From positions 3,956,540-4,020,539 of the forward strand of contig NC_135569.1 in NCBI RefSeq assembly GCF_964340395.1: a stretch of 64,000 bases of DNA. The letters are read 5' to 3'. This document shows positions 52,024-64,000 of the stretch, piece after piece. Source of the DNA: Glandiceps talaboti. Taxonomy: Eukaryota; Hemichordata; Enteropneusta; Spengelidae. The translations under genes and the position numbers were made by a program. The notes beneath the pieces were generated by a model. That model saw nothing but the letters and a program-made list of their open reading frames with translations, was not told where the DNA came from and ran no database searches. Each line of letters opens with the position of its first letter. Positions within the stretch are counted from its first letter, which is position 1.

Positions 52024-52199
52024 TATGTTCCTGGCTTCTTTTTACCATTGATTTCTCTTTCATCCACTGTTGAATCTTAGTTTTCAGTTCAGGTACTGTA
52101 AAATAACAATTTAATAACAACAAAACATTAACTATGATGAACCTAATAGATTCTTGAAGTTCAGGGGTGCTTTACATTGACGAGTAAAGTAACGATAAT

Positions 52200-52238
<39 letters not shown>

Positions 52239-55200
52239 TACCATTTCCAAAAATGAATTGAAGTTCAGGGGTAGTTTACATTTACAAAATGAACGCTGTA
52301 GAGAAAATAAATTCATTTTGGGAAATGATATTTGACTGACTGATTGATTGATTGATTATTGTCATTACTTTAGTCGTCATAAAAAACATGAAATTTCCTT
52401 AGTATTGACAGAAATATACTGAAACACAGAGATTTCACTGACACATATAAATAATTGCTCTATTCATTTCTGTCTCAATGTCAATAGCTTGGACTCAATG
52501 CTCGCCTGCCCTCGTCCATCAGGTAGTTAATATGATGAAAACACCTGCTACACTTCAATCTAGAACAATTGATCAATCACAAATGACTTAGCCTAGCTGT
52601 TAGACTGTCTGGCTTACTTTTGACATTAGGTGACTGAAGGTTACATTGCACCAAGGTGGACATCAAGGGCATTTATCCTTGGCTTTTGTTTGGCAACCTT
52701 CCGAGATCCAAGACAAATGACTCACCTGGAACCAATTCTTCAGATGTTAGTGGCTGTCTGTTAAATGGGTCTGTAGATGAGTTTAATAAATGCCTCTCTA
52801 TGATTGGTCTATCCATTACTGTATCAGATGTTGGTAACAGGACTGGATCTGTCATCATTGTGTCCATTAAGGGGTCTATCAAACATGGAACAAAGATGAA
52901 ACATGATAATCTGATTTATCAAACATGTAACAAAGATAAAACATATTCTGAGCTATCAAACATGTAACAAAGAGGAAACATAATCTGAGCTATCAAGCAT
53001 GGAACAAAGATAAAACATGATCATCTGATCTCCCAAACATGTAACAAAGATGAAATATTATAATGAGGCCTATCGAGTATATCTTTTATTTATATTCAAG
53101 TTGAGATTTGACACATTGAAATTGACCTTTGAACTCATCAGGTGCATCTTCAAAGTCGATATCTTTCTTCATATTACTAATGACAATCTCATCTACTAAA
53201 GTTGCCAAGTCACGGAATTTCCTGATGTCAGATTCTGTCTTGATTACAGTTCTAGTCATGACACCTATGGCATCTTCAAAGACTTCCTTTCGATAAGAAC
53301 GCTGTAATTAGAAATAGTCGGGGTTAGTGCTCAACCAAAGGGGTATACATTGGGTGTTTGAGTCTGATTTGGATAGGTTTTCTGTATTTACGGTGTCCTG
53401 GGAAAGGGGTTCATACCAAGGATTCATAATGTTTTCATGCATGGAATCATAACTGTTACATTAGCTTAAATTCTGTCTGAAAAGGGGGCATGTAATTTGC
53501 TATTCTTCATGTCTAAATAACAGATTTTTTCGTGCTAGCCACACACACCCACCATTTTCCTAGGTAAGTACCCACTATCCCCATTCCCAGCTATACCCAC
53601 CATCTCCAACCTGGGCACACCCACCATCCCCATCCCCAGACATACCAACCATCTCTAACCCCAAGCAAGCATACCCACCATCCTCACCCCAGACATACCC
53701 ATCATCCCCAGGTATACCCACCATCCCAGACACACACCCACCATCTCCACCCCCAGGTATACCCATAATCTCCACCTCATCTGCCACCACTGGCACACCC
53801 ACCTCCAGACATATCCACAAACCCCGTCCTTGGGCTCACCCACCACCCTCAGGCACTCACCTCATCTGCTGCAACAGCTTCAGCAAACTTTTGACAATTG
53901 AGATGTAAATAAATATCAGTAAGTTGATCCAGTAACTTCTTAGGTTCAAAACCATACTTTTCTTTGTTTTCAACTTTTAAATCATTGCACTTAGGACCAC
54001 ATAACTGTTGTAAGTTGAAATTCAACATGGCAGCTAAACGTGATGACAGTTCCTATAAAAAAGGAGAATAAAAACAAAACTTGTATTTATCTGAGTGATA
54101 ACATCTGAACATTAGCTTGGTAAAAACTCCTGCTAAAGGAATTAATACTGTTTTGATAAACTTGTAATTTTTTTGTGTGTACAAGCATACTTGTAATTAC
54201 CCCTGGTAGAAAGCGGATGAAGCTAATCACGATCTCAAATATTTCTTCAGCCAAGTAAAGTATGATTTTTTTTGAGTGACCTAAAGGGCCTTGTTCCCAC
54301 AAGTTGCAGACGAGAAATGCCAAAACCATATGATGTCAAGATCATATTTCAGCTGAATGAGGAGAAATATTGGGGGTAATATAATTATACCTGAGCAAAT
54401 GCAACTTTTGAAAAAATATAGAAAACTTACTTATTTTAAACTTGTAATTTTAGCATTGCAGAATTGATGATGTAGATACACAAAATTATCAAATCAATTA
54501 ACCAGGGTATAAATGCCATATTTTCTGTTTGAATGTGTACTATTTGGCTTGTTGATGGTATGAAGTTCTCTACCAATATGTAAATCTTATACTTACTGGT
54601 CGTAGAAATGGTTCTGGAATACTTCTTGTTAGATAGTGAAACATATCCAACGTTTCACCTGCCAGTGTCAGATAAGATCTGACTTGTCTTTCATCAGTTG
54701 ATAACTGACGTCTTTTTTCTTCCTGTGCATCCTGAAAATGAATCACATCAGTTTTATGGTCTATAATGCGAACTTGGTATACACTAGGGAGTCTGACCTC
54801 ATCCCTCTAACTTTCTGGAAACGAATCACATCAGTTTTATGGTCTATGATGCAAACTGGGTCTACACCAGGGAGTCTGACCTCAACCCTCTAACTTTGTG
54901 GAAACCAATCACATTACTCACTTCAAGATGAGTAAATTGTACACTGGGGGTTCTAACCTAAAGTCTCTAACGTTATGAAAACAATCATTTGGACATTTGT
55001 AAACCACTTCCAGTCGATGATTCAAATTAAGCTACACTAGGGAGCCTCAACCCTCTAAGTTTATGAAAATGCATGAAAACTACCTTTATCATTGACATCC
55101 AGGAATCTTGTTTCCTAGTTCTTGTACCTAGTGAACCACTTGTGATCTATGATTCAAATTGAGTCTGCACTGTACTAGGGAGCCTCAACCCTCTAAGTTT

Positions 55201-55827
55201 ATGAAAATGCATGAAAACTACCTGTGTCGTTGAAGTCCAGGAATCTTGTTTCATTAGTTCTTGTACTTCGTGAACCACTTGTGATCTATGATTCAAATTG
55301 AGTCTATACTGTACTAGAGAGCCTCAACCCTCTAAGTTTATGAAAATGCATGAAAACTACCTGTGTCATTGAAGTCCAGGAATCTTGTTTCATTAGTTCT
55401 TGCACTTCATGAACCACTTGTGATCTATGATTCAAATTAAGTCTACACTACTAGGGAGCCTCAACCCTCTAAGTTTATGAAAATGCATGAAAACTACCTG
55501 TGTCGTTGAAGTCCAGGAATCTTGTTTCATTAGTTCTTGTACTTCATGAATTCTCTTCAGACAATCCAGACTTTCATCGAGTAGAAAGGTTGTATCATTC
55601 ATTAACATATTGACAAACCTTACAAAGTCTTTGCCAGAACTGAGAAGGATATCAAAGTATACAGAATTAATACATGGATATGCAATTAAACTCTAGTATT
55701 GGTAGTCCGACTGACGAATATTTGGATATCATTATGAGAAATGAAACTCTGAATGATTATTTGTCTATGTTAGTAATAGATGTGTCTGTGTGCATCTGTG
55801 CATCTGTGTGTGTGTGTGTGTGTGTGT

Positions 55828-55893
<66 letters not shown>

Positions 55894-56641
55894 GTGTCTG
55901 CATGTGTGTCTGTGTGTTTTTGTGTGTGCACATGTGGTCATGAATGTGTATGATGGGGAGGGGTTGTCTTAGATGTCTTTGTATGGGAAGGTCAAGTATG
56001 TGTGTGGGTTTGAATGATTTGTGTGTACATGGGAGGGGTAGTCAGGGCTGTGTGTGAATGAGTTTTGATATAGTTTCAACACACATCAATTGGTTTGATA
56101 TAATTTGCACATACTCACTTGCTTTCCAGTACAATGGCTTGTCTGTGTAGTGGAACGTTCCACAGTGACTTCAATATAATACTGATGTGATAGCGAATAC
56201 TAAATTTATCATAGAATTCATTGCTACTACCAGTTGTTTCCACATCTAAACACAGAAAGATACAAGAATGGTAAATAAGTTACTAAATAATCATTTATAA
56301 AATAGTCACCAGAACATTTGCTTATTGTTCGGTTATGAATAGTAGCTACAAGTAATTGTGAGCTAACTAGCACTCATAGGCAATTTCATTAACTATGGTA
56401 TTCATTAAATAGTTGATGTTGTTTGATTATGAATAGTTGCTAATGGTTGGTAGGCTCACACTAACCTGTATAAAACCTCATCAATGCCGGCGCTAAATGA
56501 ATTGTTGCTAACGGTTGGTTAACTAACATGTCATGGATGTGTCTTGTTCTGTCTTGGATGGCTGGATTGACTACAAAGAGTAACTGTAAGACAAAATACA
56601 AAAAGAGAATATGATTGACTAACAATCAGATGTACACAGAT

Positions 56642-56716
<75 letters not shown>

Positions 56717-59700
56717 TACATACATACATACATACATACATACATACATACATACATACATACATACATACATACATACATACATACATACATACATACA
56801 TACATACATACATACATACATACATACATACATACATACATACATACACACATACACATACATATATACATATACCTGGTACAAACAAACACATACACAC
56901 ACAGTCATTTACATACAGACATACACCCATACATAGACACAGGCAGGCAGGCAAACATGCAGGTGGGCCAGCTGGCCGACCAACTGAACAAGACAGACAA
57001 ACAGACACATATACATATATCAATACCCATACACAGCGCAAATTACACATATACTGCCGACAGTGCTCTGGTTCACACACTGTCATACTTACCTCTACAA
57101 ACTTTGCCACAAGGTATGGATTACTCAAGTAGTGTGGTGAACAGACAATCAGTACAATAAATAAAACAATATCTGGTAGGAAGGTGTCTTCTAGAACATG
57201 GGGGAAGTGCCTACAATGAAACACAGTCAACATGATTGATGGCAAATCTTGATATAAAAAGATAAAATTGAAGATTTCGGTGTTTCGGTTACCATTGACT
57301 CTATTTAACATAATTAAACAAACATCCTAAATCACAACAAAAAAAATACAGGGTTGAAAATGCAACAAACTTTTGAAGTGAAACATTAGGAATGGTAAAT
57401 TTTTCAAGGGAGGCTGAAGTATTCAACTACAGTGAAAATCATGAGATATGAAACAAAACCTCGTTCATCTGCTTGACAAAAATCTTACTAGCGCTGCTAC
57501 ATTTTATCATCTGCTTTAAAAAAAATCTTCCCAACAGAGATATTTGTTAAGCGAGACAGTAAAATGTAGCAATGTTAGTAAGAGTTTTGCTGAGCCAGAC
57601 GATAAAATGTAGCAGCGTTAGTACAATTTTTGTCACGTCAGATGCCATATTGTTTCAGGTCTATTGATTTTCATTGTATCATGGCTCTCACTTCTGGTCT
57701 AAAAGATGTTTTTGAAAGGCATTCGTAGTGACCAAAGTTTACAATCTTTTGTTTTTCTGAAAAAATGGAATATGACATATAGCCAGGACAACATTTTTTT
57801 TGTATTCGTATAACAATTGAATACAATGAGTCAAAAACTATTTTTAATTTTTTTTCCTTGCACATGTAAAACATTTTACAGCAAGTTAGGAAAATAATGA
57901 TAAATGAAAATATAAATGTGAATCAAATGTGACTTACTGAAGAATAAACAGCAAAAATTCTGCTATATCTTCTGCATAATAATCAGGCAATGAGGAAAAC
58001 TCCATAGGGACTTCTTGTGGAAGTGGTAATGTACTGTAAACAAGTATAAATTGATGTTACAGACCCTTTCTGGATTGGGATCAAAATTTAGGAACGAAAA
58101 ACTGACAGAGCTATAGAAAGAGGTGGTCAAGAACTAAAGGAATGATTATATGTATAGCGGTGGCACACTAAACGTGGCCTTTGCTTTGTAGATGTAGGCA
58201 ACTTGTATGTCATTATAAACAAAGTAACAAGTAACACTGACTTTCTCTATGTGCTACACTCATTTATAGCATTCATATCAAATGTAAAAGTATACTGTTT
58301 CAATTGGTTTATTTACAAGCCTAGCATGTGGCCTTTCTCATGTGGTCAATTAGTAAATAAACAGTATATTTTTACATTTGATATGGATGCTATAAATGAC
58401 TGTGGTACAAACAGAAAACAGAAAACGCTTCACTTTGGTGTTATGGATTGTATTAAAACACAGTTGCACACAGTAGTACCCAATTGAATTTATTATGTTT
58501 TTGTTGTTAACCCCATCAGACAGTATCTTTCATCCGTTAGATAATTACTGGGAAATTACAAACTTGGCAGTGAGTTGTAAGTATCACACAGTCAGCTTGG
58601 CAACTTTGTCATCTAAGATTTAGTAGGTTCAACAACATCCACTAGAAAGGTAAAAGCTGTTGATGCAGTAAGGTCGTATCTGCTATGCAATTGTATTGGC
58701 AGATATGACCTTACTGCACTGACGTGACGATATCACCTCTATCTAACCTTGCAAATAATGTTTATTTTACTAAATAGAACAATGTTCATTGACACATAAC
58801 CAAGTTACTTTTTTAATTCTACATTTTGGCAATGTGAAAGACGGGAGTTGTGGCCCAGTCACTTATGGGACAGTTTGCTCACCACACTGCCCTCTAGTGG
58901 TGAACAGTAATCACTGCCCGTTTGCACTGAGGAAGGCAACAGTAGCATTGGCAAAACGAAGACACGAAAAAAAATAACTTGGTTGTGTATCAACGAAAAA
59001 TATTCTAATTATTTGAAGTTGCAACTTTCTGAACCTGTTTACTGAGAATGTTTATTTAGTGTACGGATCTAAACTTACATTTCAGGGCCTTTCTTTGGTG
59101 TCATCAAGTTTGTTAGGAATTTGACCACACTTCCATAAAATGACAAACATCTCCTGAGAAGAGACTCATCTAAAACACCAGCATCTGCACAGGCTTTAGC
59201 ACGTACCAGTTTCTATGGTAATTTGAAGTAAAATACAGACATTTCTATCAGTTTCTATGGTAACATAATGAAAATACATGTACATATATTTCTATCAGTT
59301 TCTATGGTAATGTAACGAAAATACATGTACATAAATTTCTATCAGTTTCTATGTAACATGATGAATAAACAGACTTTTCCATCAGTTTCTATGGTTACGT
59401 GATGAAAATAAAAACCTTTCTATCAGTTTCTATGGTAATGTGAGGAAACTTGTGACAAGTTCTGCTTGTCAATGTTTGGTTGTCAACAATTGTACATATA
59501 AACCAACCTTATGCTGGGTCCTCCATTTCTCTAATAATTGTCTGTTTCGCTTCGCAAGAGGCGTGTTTTTCCAGACGTTTTCTTGCGACTGAATCTCATC
59601 AATCATACGTGTCAATTCACGGAGAGCTCGTAACCTCCGAGTGTAGTGTCTAGTACAGGGTAGAAGTGCCAAGTGATGGCAGTGAAGGGTAAGGAAGTAA

Positions 59701-62700
59701 CATTCTGTTGTAAATTTGGGATCAGTCCAATCTGAGGGCTTCTTTTCTGTAAAACAAACGACAAATGCTGCATCAATTTCTCCTTTCTATATCACAAATA
59801 TTCATGTTCTTCTATTACATATGTATATCTCCCTGAGAAACTAAATCTCCCAATATCACTGGATTCTGTAGTGTGTGTAGTTACAGTATACACATTAGAA
59901 CAATGTAAAAATACACTTTTTTTACTTACTGAGTGTCTTGTGCCATTCAGCCACCTCATCTGATGAGGATTTCAGCCTGGTATCTTGTGATAGGTCAATA
60001 CGACATTTAGGGTGGTGTAAATACAACGGATCAACCTGAAACATAGTTTATATGATTACAGATAACTTGCTGAGTTTGACTTTCACATCAAGTTAGAGTA
60101 AAGTGCTGACTATATCATTATTATTATTATTATTCTTTATTTCAGGCCAGCAGCCCATACAAATAAAAAGAAAAGAAAGAGAAAACACTAAAATGTAACA
60201 CTGAAGTGAAAACCCTCCATCAATTAAAGTCTAAAAAGTACAAAGAGCACTAGTAAAGAATCGACCTAAAGTGTTTCCAAAAGTTAGAATGGAAATAGGA
60301 ATCGGAATGTACACAACTGTAAATAACAGTATTCTTGCTGTCGTTTAAATGTTCACAAAATGTAAATAACAACTTACGTTGCAATGAAGTAAAATTGAGG
60401 ATATTCCTAGCACTGTGGAAAACCAGCTAACTAAGATAGACACACTAAAACTACTGATTTGGCATGTGGTAGATCATACAAGTACATTGTACATGTAGGT
60501 GATAACAATGTCTTGGTTAGGGGAATATAATCACCCTGTAATCAAGAGTGTGTAAAACCTCAAATCAATTTTGAAATTACGTCGTTGTAAAACTTACCTT
60601 ATCAAGTTTAATTTTGACACTAAGTTGTTGTAAAACGTGAAGGAAATTCATCATAAAACCATCATTGCACAGTAAACTATCATCGGCCTGAAAACAAAAA
60701 AGAATCAAAGAATTACCTTATGGTTAATACCTATGTACTTCCACTCAATGTTGCATAAATGTTAGGCTTACAGACCTCTATGGCCTCGATATGGGTTCTA
60801 CAGACCAAGGTTTTATGGCAGAAGACCCTCAGGAGAGCATATAAGCCATGTTAGCATACTGAGGTAAGCAAAACCCATATCTGGGCCACAAAAGTTTTAT
60901 CAAATACTAATACCCTATGAATGCTAACCTACATATAAATTAAACAATTTGCACACTCTTGGTCAAATTCTAGTATATGATATTGAAAATTATTCAATGT
61001 TTGGTTACTTGTATATAGTAATGTATTTTATGCTAGGGACATGTAAAAGTCTGTTTTAGTCAATTCTCATACTCATTACTGAACCATGTATTCCATTGGA
61101 AATCTATATAACTGTCTGTCTGTCTGTATGTATGTCTGTGTCTGTCTGTCTGTGTCTGTCTGGCTGGCTGTATGTAAGTTCATCTGTCTGTATGTCTCTG
61201 TCTGTTAGTATATGTATGTCTGTCTGTCTCTGTTTGTTTGTTTGTCTGTCTGTCTATGTCTATATCTGTCTTTCTGTGTGTATATAAATGTATGTATATG
61301 TTTGTCTTTCTGTGTCTATCTATGTGTATGACTCAGTGCATGGGTATGCTTGCACACATGGTGGGAGTTGGAGTGAGGGTTGTCACAAAGGGTTCATATA
61401 CAAACATACCTGCATTTGGGCTTTCTTCTGATTCCTATTGATAACAGCTGTTATAAACTTTAAACCTGTCTCTCTGGTATCACCATTGACTAGTATGTTA
61501 TGTAGCACCTTGAACAATTCAGTCTGAACAAAATTAAAAAAAATATTGACAAACAGGGCTAAAGTTAAACATAATTGGGCATTGAGATCCTTAGAAACAT
61601 CAATTTAACACTCATCATAAGAATGTAATATTGTTGGTATCCATAGAAACAGTATCACAGCTTAGTATTCATCAGTGTTACAACCAATGACAGGCAAGCA
61701 GTTACAAACCACACTTGTTACAAACCGGGCAAGTAAATAACGGAATTGGATTAATAACACTTGGCGCAACATGTTGGAATTACAGACATTCCATCATTTG
61801 ATATGCACAGTTTTATGGCCTCTTTATAGCAATGCAGTACATATACCACTAGTAAGTGCACACACTGGTGCAAGTAATCATTAGTAATAACGAACAAAAA
61901 CAAGGTTCTATCTAGTTCAATGCAAGATACTCAGTTCAAAATAGATGTCATACCCACACAGCCGACACACACAACAATTTTTGACTAGCATTTCAATGAC
62001 AATTCATGTACTGGTACACCAGATAATATACAACTAAAACTTACCCGAACAAATTCTAGTGAACTCTGTAGGGACACGTTAATAAGTCTCGTGTTATCGG
62101 AGGTTAGTGGACCAGCGAAAAATTTCTCAACCACTTTAGGCTACAAAATATGAAGAAAAAGTCCAAGTGAGTGCTATGCTTGGAATATACAATTATTTTA
62201 AGTTCACATGACTATTTATCTAAAGGTAATACATACTTATGAGTCATGAATATTCAATGTGCATCTTATGAATATGTATATCAGATAAGTCCCATGATGC
62301 AACGGTAGACCAGAACCCAAAGTTTATGAAAATACATCAATTTTCTGGAATGGTGTTTCCCTTTTGGCATGGTGTGAAGCTATTACAAGGTTGTCAGTGA
62401 TTGGATAACATACATATACTTCATTAACAATACAGCCAACAGATGTACTTGTTTCCCTTGTTTTCTAACCAATCAGAATGAACCTTATACAGTACTTCAC
62501 ATTATCTAACCAATCAGAATGAACCTTATACAGTACTTCACATTATCTAACCAATCAGAATGAAACTTTTACAGTACTTCACATTATCTAACCAATCAGA
62601 ATGAACCTTATACAGTACTTCACATTATCTAACCAATCAGAATGAACCTTATACAGTACTTCACATTATCTAACCAATCAGAATGAACCTTATACAGTAC

Positions 62701-63570
62701 TTCACATTATCTACCCAATCAGAATGAACCTTATACAGTACTTCACATTATCTAACCAATCAGAATGAACCTTATACAGTACTTCACATTATCTAACCAA
62801 TCAGAATGTCCCTTATACAGTACTTCACATTATCTAACCAATCAGAATGAACCTTATACACATTTCTTTACTTACATCATCTTCAGCAAAGACAGAGAGA
62901 CTAAAGAAACATCCTAATAAAGACAGTCTTTGTAGTTCTCTGCCCACAGCATTGGTGATAGGTTTTGGTATCCAATTTGGTAGAGAAGTCATCTGTAAGA
63001 CAGTTATTAATAGTACTTTAAAAATTTGACTGACTACCACTTACAACCCTTACAACAGTTGTCTAGAAATTCTGCTGATTTTATCAGAAGTAGACATTCA
63101 AAACTGGCTTTGTTAGGTGCTGTAAAGTCTTCTCCTTATCACACTATCAAACTAACATACATTGATACAAAAACAATAGTGGATGAATCAGATGTATATT
63201 CATGTGATGCTTTTAACAGTTTGTTTATGTCTGTGAAAGTTAGACATATTGTATATATTATAGGCATTAGTACTACATACTACTACATACTGATTTGAAA
63301 TCGATTGAAACAGTTATCAATTTTGGTATATGTTTTGAATATTGTAAAGAGTACTGAGACGCAGTGTAGTGCACTTTTTAAGAAATTAAATTATTAATTA
63401 TTATATTAAGGAAGAAGGGGGTGGAGTAGGGGGAATCGGGCCAAAGTAAAAGAATGTAGTTTTTTTTATCCTATATTGACCTATCGATATTACCTCTCAG
63501 TAGAATGACTTACCAGATTACACAGTGGTCTCTGTGAACCTAACTTGATTTCACTTAGTTCACTTAATGC
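52019..63570 (-). CDS. UBE4B: ubiquitin conjugation factor E4 B, C-terminal 760 residues
   Basis: Eighteen exons in phase, 5' to 3': 63514-63570, 62876-62992, 62045-62140, 61410-61523, 60598-60687, 59930-60035, 59508-59746, 59079-59212, 57938-58033, 57093-57210, 56466-56583, 56119-56245, 55498-55639, 54597-54731, 53861-54052, 53127-53301, 52726-52875 and 52019-52095 (stop 52019-52021). The 5' third lies beyond the right edge. The protein is a U-box E3/E4 ligase that extends ubiquitin chains. The long Ufd2 core is clear: [89 protein letters not shown]. The U-box is in the last two exons ([15 protein letters not shown], then [20 protein letters not shown]), with the C-terminal helix [16 protein letters not shown]. 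The match to vertebrate UBE4B is nearly collinear. All junctions seen are GT..AG. Confidence 0.98.
52177..52380. repeat. inverted repeat around (ATCA)n
   Basis: GACGAGTAAAGTAACGATAA and (ATCA)n, then ATTTCCAAAAATGAATT, are mirrored by the inverse at 52315-52380. It lies in the last UBE4B intron and is foldback-like. Confidence 0.7.
52877..53065. repeat. degenerate ~43-bp tandem repeat
   Basis: Four diverged units carry ATCAAACATGGAACAAAGAT. The repeat starts at the acceptor of the U-box exon. Confidence 0.75.
53545..53850. repeat. degenerate CCCACCATC-rich tandem repeat
   Basis: Irregular units of about 20-40 bases carry ACCCACCATC and CCCCAG or CCAGAC. It lies in a UBE4B intron. The Gly/Trp-rich minus frames are an effect of the repeat. 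Confidence 0.8.
54735..54915. repeat. tandem repeat of about 75 bp
   Basis: Two to three units share AATCACATCAGTTTTATGGTCT and GGGAGTCTGACCTCA. It begins directly upstream (in gene direction) of the UBE4B exon 54597-54731, so its acceptor-side intron is part of the repeat. Confidence 0.75.
55082..55555. repeat. 138-bp tandem repeat copying a UBE4B exon end
   Basis: The unit recurs at intervals of 138, 139 and 136 bases (CAGGAATCTTGTTTC at 55100, 55238, 55377 and 55513). The copy at 55513 is the true 3' end of exon 55498-55639. The copies at 55377 and 55238 still encode [14 protein letters not shown] and keep the CAG/GTAG donor. The copy at 55100 is decayed. Confidence 0.92.
55802..55891. 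repeat. (GT)n microsatellite
   Basis: About 45 GT units with one TCT break, in a UBE4B intron. Confidence 0.97.
56645..56867. repeat. (CA)n then (CATA)n microsatellite
   Basis: About 28 CA units followed by about 36 CATA units, in a UBE4B intron. The 230-codon minus-strand frame across it is real UBE4B exon sequence (57093-57210) running into the repeat. Confidence 0.97.
57485..57665. repeat. AAAATGTAGCAATGTTAGTA dispersed repeat, second locus
   Basis: Three units of the same core as at 8815-9010, including an ending like TGTTTCAGGTC. It lies in a UBE4B intron. Confidence 0.7.
58251..58408. mobile_element. foldback element, family F, copy 2
   Basis: Arms CATTTATAGCATTCATATCA...AAAAGTATACTGTTT and their inverse flank a loop with GCCTAGCATGTGGCC. 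It pairs with 45194-45345. Confidence 0.8.
59205..59445. repeat. ~50-bp tandem repeat including a UBE4B acceptor
   Basis: Units carry ATCAGTTTCTATGGTAA, with spacing near 50-60 bases, five to six copies. The first is the acceptor of exon 59079-59212 (minus-strand TTACCATAG/AAACTGG). Most copies keep the CCATAG/AAACTG border. Confidence 0.85.
61108..61325. repeat. (GTCT)-rich microsatellite
   Basis: Irregular GTCT, GTAT and GTTT units in a UBE4B intron. Confidence 0.9.
61714..61828. mobile_element. foldback element, family C, fragment
   Basis: It matches the left half of 39765-40135 (GAATTGGATTAATAACACTTGG, TTTTATGGCCTCTTTA). It lies in a UBE4B intron. Confidence 0.7.
62465..62862. repeat. 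41-bp minisatellite, ten copies
   Basis: The unit contains CTAACCAATCAGAATGAACC and TACAGTACTTCACATT. Ten near-identical copies end 14 bases before the donor of the UBE4B exon 62876-62992. Each unit carries a CCAAT box. Confidence 0.96.
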
Positions 63571-63786
63571 CTGTCAACAGAAAAATAGACATGGGGTAAA
63601 ATCAAAGTTAGAAAATTGTATAAATATATGATGTTTAGTGGCTGTTAGTGTAACTGCTTGCCATTCAATCAACATTAAAATTTGACCATAAGATATTTTG
63701 TGTTGTTTAGCCTTAATCATCTCTTCACTGGTTGGTGTGGTACACAATGTTTACACACTACAAAAATCAGTTCCATTTTAACATTA

Positions 63787-64000
63787 ATGGGAACACCACT
63801 CCAGGAAATAAAGACATTTTCATAAACTATGGGTTCTGGAGAGTCATTTCATGTTTTTACATCACCTACAATTACTTGTGATTTCAGAGAAACATCAAGT
63901 TGATCTTGTGCCTTTATAGGGTATCTTTGCTATGGACCACTGCATCATGGGAATCAGCAGAAATAATATATTCGTGGCTGAACAATGAATATTCATGAGT
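63787..64000. mobile_element. family D element, cut by window edge
   Basis: It starts GGAACACCACTCCAGGAAAT and continues with GGGTTCTGGAGAGTCATTTC and TTTTTACATCACC. This is the left end of the family seen at 20174-20902. Confidence 0.65.

Overview
The window is animal nuclear DNA: AT-leaning, with short exons, GT..AG introns, hundreds of dispersed repeat fragments and very long simple-sequence arrays. The gene families are a CUB-EGF-CUB-CCP-CCP-trypsin protease pair (MASP/C1r/C1s architecture), a CD40-like TNF receptor and a full-length-type UBE4B. Together they fit an invertebrate deuterostome such as a lancelet or acorn worm, but the species cannot be fixed from sequence alone. I spliced each gene by hand. 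Exon lengths and phases add up without remainder in all six gene models.

Layout, left to right. (1) 557-4854, plus strand: 3' part of a MASP-like complement protease gene, whose 5' end lies off the left edge. (2) 9269-16308, minus: a three-exon syndecan-like single-pass proteoglycan with a 5 kb first intron full of simple repeats. (3) 21474-29308, minus: a second MASP-like gene, nearly complete, ten exons, pointing toward the first. (4) 32526-37709, minus: a seven-exon cytosolic sulfotransferase. (5) 41257-45814, minus: a TNF-receptor-superfamily protein with cysteine-rich repeats, one membrane span and, at its C-terminus, a CARD domain instead of a death domain. Its signal-peptide exon was not found. 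(6) 52019-63570, minus: the last 18 exons (760 residues) of UBE4B, including the U-box, running off the right edge.

The two MASP-like proteases are the kind of enzymes that start the lectin complement pathway, and the TNFR-CARD receptor would be an innate immune signalling protein. The window therefore holds an immune-flavoured set around housekeeping genes, but nothing shows that the genes are co-regulated.

The space between exons is mostly non-autonomous repeats: at least three families of short inverted-repeat (MITE/foldback) elements in two or more copies, a tRNA-headed SINE-like element, and minisatellites with 31, 32, 41, 56, 62 and 138 bp units. No transposase, reverse transcriptase or viral gene is visible. 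The most notable items are the TNFR-CARD fusion, the MASP pair whose protease domains mix traits of two lineages, and tandem repeats that have copied UBE4B exon borders into its introns.
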